From contig NC_070607.1 of NCBI RefSeq assembly GCF_027172205.1, forward strand, positions 64,752,831 to 64,816,830: a DNA stretch of 64,000 nucleotides, written 5' to 3'. Shown in pieces: positions 57,839 to 64,000 of this stretch. The notes under the pieces are model-generated. The model searched no databases. It was not told the origin of the DNA and was given only the letters and a program-made list of their open reading frames with translations. The position numbers were made by a program, and so were the translations under genes. Source of the stretch: Podarcis raffonei (taxonomy: Eukaryota > Chordata > Lepidosauria > Squamata > Lacertidae). Within the stretch, counting starts at the first letter, position 1. The number at the start of each line of letters is the position of its first letter.

Positions 57839-58117
57839 ATCAGCAGGATCAATGCCTTAGATTCACGTTTTTGCACAGTGGTGACGCTGGGTTCCTGATT
57901 TTCATGGTTCTGTTCATAGACATGGATATAATGTTGAATTTGATGGGTGGATGTGTAGGGATTAAATATATATATATAAAAAACTGGACTCCTGTATTTA
58001 TGAGGAGACGGTGAGGGTCGCACAGCTTCAGGGCTGACCACATCCCTTTTATCCCGCAAGCACGGAGCGGGAGGACGGACGAAGGGCAACGCCTAATCCC
58101 CGCAGCCCCGCTCCCAT

Positions 58118-58172
58118 TTATTCACAAGTAAGGCCCGCTGAAAACAGTGGACTTCTGGGTAAACACACCGAG
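58118..58172. repeat. Palindromic repeat fragment in the LRIG2 promoter
   Basis: CACAAGTAAGGCCCGCTGAA, AACAGTGGACTTCTGGGTAA belongs to the TTCAATGGG dispersed family also found at 50.95, 61.03 and 62.0 kb. Confidence 0.55.
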
Positions 58173-58549
58173 GACCGGGCTGCTGAAGGCGCTCGAGTCA
58201 ACCTTGCCGCCGCCGGCAAAGCTGAGCGTAGAGGGCGGAGTTTCACCACCCGCGGTGCAATTGCCCCGCCCTTTCCTCCGCCGACGCTCAAGCGCCTCCC
58301 TCCGGCGGCCCGAGGCGCCTCCGCGGCCCCGCCCCCTCCTCCCCCGAACGTTCTCCCAAGGCTCGGCGCGCGTGCGCAGAGCTCGGCCAGGCCCAGGCCG
58401 GATTCTCCCCTGTGGGCTCAGCTCTGCGCACGGGCAGGCCGCGGGGAGCAAGCAGGGGGCGGGGCGTGCATGAGGCCGAGCTCGTAGCGGCGAGGCCTGG
58501 CTTGGCAGGGCCTTCGCGGGGGCGGGGAAGAGAAAGAGAGGGACGGAGG

Positions 58550-58797
58550 ATGCGGTGGAGCTCCGGGCCTGGCCGGGGGGCGCCGCCAATGGCGCTGTTC
58601 CCGCCGGCGGCGCTGCTGCTGCTGCTGCTTCTCCCCCTCCCGCCTCTTTTCCAAGGGGCGTCCGGGGACCCGTGCGCCGCCTCGCCTTGCTCTTGCCGGC
58701 GAGGTGTGTTGGACTGCAGCCGCCTCCGCTTGTCCGGCCGGAGCCTGGAGCAGGGCCTGCTCTCGCCTTTGCCTCGCAGCGGGGGCCCCTCCGCGAG
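58550..58797 (+). CDS. LRIG2: First coding exon, LRIG2-like leucine-rich repeat membrane protein (partial)
   Basis: LRIG proteins are single-pass membrane glycoproteins with an extracellular leucine-rich repeat array and three Ig domains; they modulate growth factor receptor signalling. This exon encodes 82 codons plus two bases and ends at CGCGAG|GTGAGTAG, a strong donor. From the ATG at 58550 (A at -3) the peptide is MRWSSGPGRGAPP, then a hydrophobic signal sequence MALFPPAALLLLLLLPLP; the in-frame ATG at 58589 is an equally possible start. After the likely cleavage site comes DPCAASPCSCRRGVLDCSRL, a C-x4-C-x-C-x6-C LRRNT cap. The CSCR...LDCSR...L pattern fits human LRIG2 better than LRIG1, LRIG3 or LGR4 as I remember them. 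No LRR exon appears before 64000. The paralogue call is moderately sure; a secreted or membrane LRR protein is more certain. Confidence 0.65.
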
Positions 58798-59515
58798 GTG
58801 AGTAGCCTCTTTTCTGCGTCTCCCTCATGTTCCCCAGCGGGGCTTTTTCACCAGGGGCAGGAGGGTCTCCGCCCCGCAGACACGGCAGGTGCTTCCACCT
58901 CCCCCTCAGTCGTCACGGGCAAAGCGGTATCCTGAGTGGGGGTTTCAGAAGTTGTCCTTTTCAGATCCTAAAGGGCAAATCTAGCCTCCCGTCTCGTTTT
59001 TTCACCTTGACGCGGGGCAAAGCTGAGCGGGGGTGGTTGTATGCGTGGATGCTGAAGGATGGGCAGGTAAGAGGATCTTGTGGATCCCCTCGCTTGCAGG
59101 TGCCAAGTTCGTGTCTCAAAACAATGGGAACTGCTTCTGAGTCTTCTCTCTCGCCCTCCTAACTGTGGATTTGTGTTTGTTCGCCAAATGGTGGGACGCT
59201 CACGCGAAACCCGTTTGTGTGAAGGGGTCCGCTTTGGGTTCTGCTGCTTTTACAACAGCATAGTTCGCCTGCCGGTTTCTGTTGTGTCCTATTATCACTT
59301 ATTGGAACTTTTTTCAGACAGCGTTTCCACTTGGTCTTGATAAAAGTTGGCAGGAGTTGCTACTGATAGTCTGAACCTGGCCTTGGTGAATCTGTGGTAT
59401 GGTCTGTTAACTTTTGCTGAACACGCAAAAAAGACCAAAACACCAGTTGTGGAGTTTTGCTGTACTGGCTAAGTGTCCACAGTCAGGGAAATCCGACAGT
59501 GTTGTTATTTTAAGG

Positions 59516-59610
59516 CAGGGGTGGAGAACCTGTGGCCTTCCAGATGTTGATGGACTCCCAACTCTCATCAGTCTAGCCAGCATAGTCAGTAGTCATGATC
59601 AAAACTGAGG
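59516..59610. mobile_element. Half copy of the palindromic CCAGATGTTG MITE
   Basis: CAGGGGTGGAGAACCTGTGG then CCAGATGTTGATGGACTCCC is the left arm; the inverse right arm found at 32887 is missing or decayed beyond recognition. Confidence 0.6.
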
Positions 59611-60159
59611 TCTGACAAAATCTGGAGAGGACACCAGTTGCTCAGCTCTGTTATCAGATGATGTTTACTTCAAGGCAGGCAGATAGGAGACTGTTTTCAA
59701 TGTCATTAAGGAGCTTGTGACAGTGTTCCAAGAAGTGCTGAAGTATGTTCGCTAGAAGATAAAGGACTAGGTAGCTACTGTGCTGTTCCCCCATGAGTGG
59801 ACCCTTTTATCATGTTACACAGATGTTACACTTGCCTGTCAGTTATCTCACTGAACATGTTGAACAGGTATCACTTAGTGGTATATTAGATATGGTTTAT
59901 TGTGGAGCAATATATAAAGCTATATAGTATGACTCTTGTTTCCTTTAAAAATGGTTATTAAAGTTTGAGCATCAGTTACCATCATTATTTCTCTTATTGT
60001 TTCTGTTTCTGTAGTTCTGATTCCAACCTTTTCAAGAGTGTCCCTTTTCTGATTGGCAAATTTGGGGCTGTCTTCATGAAAATAAGTTGCCCCAGTATTC
60101 CTTTGCTTAGTGTCTATCCACTCAAATATACATGCTGGTAGTTTTTATGTCAGTGTAGT

Positions 60160-60235
60160 TGTCATGAAACATGTACACCATGTTGAGCTCATTGAAAGAA
60201 AAGATGGGATATAAATGTACCAAATAAACCAATTT
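60160..60235 (+). mobile_element. L2-type or MIR-type 3' tail
   Basis: TACACCATGTTGAGCTCATT and GATGGGATATAAATGTACCA match the 3' tails of the L2/MIR-type elements elsewhere in the window; nothing upstream is recognisable. Confidence 0.4.
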
Positions 60236-61029
60236 GACTTCTAGCAACTACCGGTAATTTTGGTAATTGTAGTAGGCTGCAGGTATTGGAAGTTCTCTGT
60301 GAGAAGTTCACAAGACCCCTTGATGGAATCACAGTACTTGGGAGAGGGATAACTGCTAAACTTAGTTGTCTTGCCTGGCTTGGGGAAGATCCTGGGATGT
60401 GTCTTTGTGTTATTCAGTCAGACACTGAAGCATCATTGATGGTTAAGGTAACCCTATGCTAAATATTGTTCTGTGTAGTCAGCTAGTGTCTATAAATAGC
60501 ATACCAAAGGCAAGTGAAAAAGGTAAGGTAGTGCACATTTATGTATTTGTATTTGTATTGTTTTGACATGTAAAAATGGAATCTGTCTGCAATTCATATT
60601 GTGAAAGACAGAACTGGGATTTCTTTTTGCAGTGTGGTTGCTGTTTTTGTTCCTGATGAGACTCTTCTAGTCATTGGTCATGAGCCCAGGGCTGTTTCTG
60701 ACCTCTCATAGTTGGCCTTAATGCCAAGTCGTTTAATTATGAGACTACTTCTTCCTAATAATGGTATTGCTACTGACTGTGGAAGGCAGTTGCTAGTTAG
60801 ATGACTTTGAATATCTTGGGGATATTACAGTCAAGCCAGAGGAGTGTGATTTATTTTTTTGTCACACGTCTAAATCTGCACAATAAAGCAGAGGATGGCT
60901 AAACTTGCCATGTACACAAGAAAAAGTATTGTGGCACTTAATATCCAGAACTTCGATCCTATTGACATCAGTATGAAAAACTTGCCATGACTCAGTTTGG
61001 TCCTGTTGGAACGAAATGCAGCTAATTTA

Positions 61030-61105
61030 CATAGCAATCTTAACCCTATTTACCTGGGAGTAAGCCCAGTTGAATTCAGTGGGCCTTTAATTGCAGCCTT
61101 TAATT
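61030..61105. repeat. Palindromic TTCAATGGG-type repeat
   Basis: CCTATTTACCTGGGAGTAAG, CCCAGTTGAATTCAGTGGGC and AATTGCAGCC. The centre CCCAGTTGAATTCAGTGGG is close to self-complementary. Confidence 0.65.
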
Positions 61106-61994
61106 TAGGGAACAACAGATGTATTCCAGCATAAGATTTTGTAGACATGAGCTCACTTTGTCAAGATTCATGAAGTCTTATCCTCAGTTGGCAGATCATA
61201 TATACACATGTGGGTACACAGTGAAAAAATGATAAAAAAAATGATAAACAATGGGGTCTGTAACATTTCTGTGCAAAGCCCAAATGTATACAGGCTCCTT
61301 GCTTAGAAATGTCACAGACCTTTTGCATTTTATGTCCTGTTGGCCCCACAGTTCAGAATTTCCATTAGTTTTGTATGCACGGATGTATATGTGCATACAA
61401 GACTAATGTGTTTTCCTTCACAACATGTCTTTCTAAATAAAGGAGCTGTAGCATCATTAATTTTTTTTAAATTGATATTTGGAAGAAATGGATTGTAAGT
61501 GCGTAAAACCCCCATTTGAAATCTGATTACTTTTCTGCATAGATGTTTATGAAGTGTATGTAATCCTTTAGTGCAGTCTAATCTTAAATCTACCATTTAA
61601 GATTCATTTTTTGATACTTCTGAATATGATGCCTAATCTATTTATCCAAATTTATAGACCATCACACATAGTGATTTCCAGGGTGTCATGAAATAAATAG
61701 CTGTTACACAAATAATGTATGTTAGTTAAAATGGCCACTAAAAGTATTTTTTAATAAAGCAGAAGAGCCTGGAAGTACTTAAAAACAAAAGTGGGCTCAC
61801 TACCTCATATGCCTGGAGAACAAGAATGCTTTAGTGGCAGAAACCTGTCAGGGTCTCTGTCTTCTCAGGTTCAAGCAATAGCATATTTGACAGTCAGACA
61901 GCTCTCATATACCTACCTCACTGCCTAGTGCAACAAGCCTACCAACCACAGGGTCCAGGATGAATTGTATGAGAGAAGGAGCTTTACCAGTCTT

Positions 61995-62085
61995 GCAGCC
62001 TGATCCTGTGCATATCGACTTGTAAGTAAATTCCACTGAATTCAGTGGGAAATGTTCCTGTGTAAGAGTTTGGGATTGCAGGCAG
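61995..62085. repeat. Palindromic TTCAATGGG-type repeat
   Basis: CAGCCTGATCCTGTGCATAT on the left, CCACTGAATTCAGTGG as a perfect 16-bp palindrome at the centre, and GGGATTGCAGGC on the right. Confidence 0.65.
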
Positions 62086-62539
62086 AAGTACGTGAGATGC
62101 TTTCTGCTACTTTGCTTGATTAAGTAAATCTGGTGAACATCTGCTAGCTGCTCTCTAAGTTTAATTGAAAAAATGTTTTTTGCTTTTAAAAGTTTAGAAA
62201 AGTGCTATCATTGCTTGTGGTTCCTGCTCTTAGAAAATGCTCTGCTACTGAGCGTGGGCTTTATTTAATCAAGATAAGAGAGCCACGTCATATGGCATTT
62301 AGCTTTCCATATTGTGTAATAAATGTGTGACTTAGTTCTGTTGTGCAAGACTTACACCAAACAGCATATAGATGGTAACACATGGAGCCCTAAAACAAAA
62401 CATTACAGTGTGAAAATCCTTTGTTCAGGGTTCCAGTCTCTTCATTCCATTCCGCCCCTCCAAACCTCAACAGTTAGTCAGCATCCCATTTTCACTGAAC
62501 ATGCTGAGTCCTCTAGTGCTTAATCCAAGCTGCAGGAAA

Positions 62540-62640
62540 ATCTTTTATTCATTTTTTCAACCACTTATATACTGCTTAACACTATTGTTTCTAAGTGGTG
62601 TACAAAAGGGATATAGTGAGAATAAAATGGGTTAAAGTTA
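62540..62640 (-). mobile_element. L2-type 3' end, minus strand
   Basis: TTTATTCATTTTTTCAACCAC and AAGTGGTGTACAAAAGGG are the reverse complement of an L2-like tail. The young MITE at 62663 lies just beyond it. Confidence 0.5.
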
Positions 62641-62662
62641 ACTGTAAAATCAGAAACACTTA

Positions 62663-62831
62663 CCGTATTTTTTGCACCATAACACTCACTTTTTTCCTCC
62701 TAGAAAGTAAGGGGAAATGTCTGTGCGTGTTATGGAGGGAATACCTACGGGTGGCATGCCTACGGATTTTCCTCCTCTAAAAACTATGTGCGTGTTATGG
62801 TCGGGTGCGTGTTATAGAGCGAAAAATACGG
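62663..62831. mobile_element. TA-flanked MITE, CCGTATTTTT family, AACACGCAC subtype
   Basis: A 169-bp element, inverted relative to the copy at 39901-40069 and of identical length, differing at about four positions by eye. TA flanks both ends (62661-62662 and 62832-62833). The open frame across it is a by-product. Confidence 0.88.
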
Positions 62832-63499
62832 TATTTAAAATACCTGCTGTAATTTTAAAAAGTCTTCATCAAGCTCCAAGAGCATACTGATGACACTTTG
62901 CTCCAAATCCTGAAGTGATTATTCCTTATGTCTTCACATGGACATTTAATACCACCGAGGACAAAATAGTGCCTGGTGGCACCTCATAATACAAATGCCA
63001 GGTGGGTCAAGAACATGCCTGCCACATTGCTCTCTGGAACCAGCCTTGCAAGTAAGATCAGAAGCACCTTAAAGCAGTGTTCCTGACACTCATCCTGCAA
63101 AATGTATGCACCTAGAATTTTGTTTGATCTAATTTTGAATACATCATTGAACCTTGCTTTTTATTTTTTACATGAATGCTTTATGATTTCTAATCCTTGT
63201 TCCCTTTTAAAAACTGTTTAATAGTTACTGTTAAACTAAACATTTTTCTTTTAGTTAATTCTGTTTTTACTTTATCACTTGATAGCCAGAGGATGATCAC
63301 CATTTTCTTTTGCAAAAGCAGTCAACTTAAAAAAAAAATCAGTAATATTAGCTTAGCATGGTGATAGAGACAAGAACATGCCCCTCTCCCAAGTTGAGGC
63401 AGCTGGTTCATGATGACAAACCTTCACTTGCAGTCAATACCAGCCAAGAGTTGTTGACCCTGTTCATGCTGTACAGCAGCTAATGGAGTCCACAGACTA

Positions 63500-64000
63500 T
63501 GGTGATATTAAAAATATTTATAGCCCACCCTTCTACAGAATTGTTAGTGCTCAGGGACCTAACATTTTAAATAACAATGAAATTCAAGAGGCATCCAACA
63601 TCAGAAAAAAAGGCAAGTGCAGAAGATGCAACCAGTCTTTAAAATAAGATCACATAAGTATCCTGAAGAACTCAGCATGTCAAATGCCTGTTGGACTAAT
63701 ACTAAAACGTCTTAAAGTGGCAAAAAGCAAGGAGAGAGAAGGCCAAACTGGCACCCAAGATAGGGAGTTCCGCAATCTAGGCTCACTTCTGTGATCTAAC
63801 CAGCTGTGCCTTGTTCACAATCAAAACATGAAGAGGAGCTTCCCTAATGGATCTTAGGGTGGAGGCAAGTTGATACGGGAGGAGACAAACCCTCAGGGAT
63901 CCTGAGCACATGCTGTTTATGAGTTCAATGATAATCACCAACAGTTTGAATTGTGAATAGGCAACTAGTGCAGCTGTTGTAAAACAGGTATAATATGCTC
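63500..64000 (-). mobile_element. L2 LINE fragment, minus strand, running off the window
   Basis: AAAAATATTTATAGCCCACC marks the 3' tail; GATAGGGAGTTCCGCAATCT, AACAGTTTGAATTGTGAATA and AACTAGTGCAGCTGTTGTAA follow the L2 order towards the RT, so the coding part lies beyond 64000. Degenerate. Confidence 0.7.

Larger units (their letters stand above)
58050..58850 (+). promoter_or_regulatory. LRIG2: CpG island promoter of the LRIG2-like gene
   Basis: GC-rich, CpG-dense DNA surrounds the first coding exon. At 58367-58378 the minus strand reads TGCGCACGCGCG, a perfect fit to the NRF1 consensus YGCGCAYGCGCR; a one-mismatch version (TGCGCACGGGCA) is at 58425-58436. GC boxes of the GGGGCGGGG type lie near 58456 and 58519, and GCCCCGCCC near 58265. 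No TATA box is evident. The transcription start is not fixed by the sequence but should lie between about 58370 and 58545. Confidence 0.75.
58798..64000 (+). other. LRIG2: Presumed intron 1 of the LRIG2-like gene
   Basis: Starts with the GTGAGTAG donor and runs out of the window. I found no segment that reads as a leucine-rich repeat exon. It contains the repeat copies listed separately at 59516, 61030, 61995, 62540, 62663 and 63500, with unassigned AT-rich DNA between them. GC content falls quickly after about 59100. Confidence 0.5.

Noticed and set aside
58122-58828. Minus-strand frames opposite the LRIG2-like exon
   Set aside because: They are shadows of the GC-rich exon and promoter; a divergent transcript is possible but not shown by the sequence.
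1-64000. Retroviral or other LTR elements, Polintons, CRISPR arrays, toxin genes
   Set aside because: I looked for gag/pol/env-like reading frames, paired long terminal repeats and regular repeat-spacer arrays and saw none; all reverse transcriptase sequence here belongs to LINEs.

Overview
The window looks like a stretch of a squamate reptile (lizard or snake) chromosome. The main evidence is the repeat mix: two Sauria-type SINEs (tRNA-like head, BovB-like 3' tail), two BovB/RTE 3' ends with (AAC)n tails, two long CR1 LINEs, an L1 fragment, several L2 fragments, MIR/CORE-type SINEs, and many short hAT and TA-flanked MITEs. The DNA is AT-rich and repeat-rich, with two CpG-rich islands. I saw no bacterial gene organisation, tRNA or rRNA gene, CRISPR array or retroviral/LTR element.

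Host genes. At 58.05-58.85 kb a CpG island holds a first coding exon on the + strand. It encodes a signal peptide and a cysteine cluster resembling an LRRNT cap, and it ends at a GT donor at 58798. It best resembles LRIG2 from memory of the family. No further exon is recognisable before the window ends, so 58798-64000 is probably intron 1. A second CpG island at about 2.5-3.3 kb has no identifiable coding exon. In human, SLC16A1 lies head-to-head with LRIG2, so this could be its non-coding first exon reading leftwards, but that is synteny inference only. A lone 103-bp exon-like open segment at 5943-6045 is unexplained.

Mobile elements. The largest are a CR1 at 10.2-13.5 kb with an intact endonuclease-RT ORF2 (- 5' truncated), a 5'-truncated L1 at 51.0-53.85 kb whose remaining ORF2 is open and which has a 16-bp target duplication, and an old minus-strand CR1 at 23.0-25.1 kb carrying a (CTT)n microsatellite. 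Smaller elements with readable target duplications are a BovB at 338-733 (11 bp), a BovB plus Sauria SINE side by side at 57.0-57.84 kb (ATGTAAG three times), a Sauria SINE at 49740-50105 (10 bp), hAT MITEs at 30178-30445, 34644-34809 and 46127-46480 (8 bp each), and TA-flanked MITEs at 36139, 39901, 43734 and 62663.

Layout: 0-4.5 kb, BovB tail, CpG island and a hAT MITE; 4.5-10 kb, mostly unassigned; 10.2-13.5 kb, CR1; 13.5-22.9 kb, unassigned DNA with SINEs and MITEs; 23-25.1 kb, old CR1; 25-48.5 kb, unassigned DNA with L2, MIR-type SINEs and MITEs; 49.7-53.9 kb, SINE, hAT MITE and L1; 57-57.8 kb, BovB/SINE cluster; 58-64 kb, LRIG2-like promoter, exon 1 and intron. All identities rest on reading the sequence and on remembered family features; no search was run.
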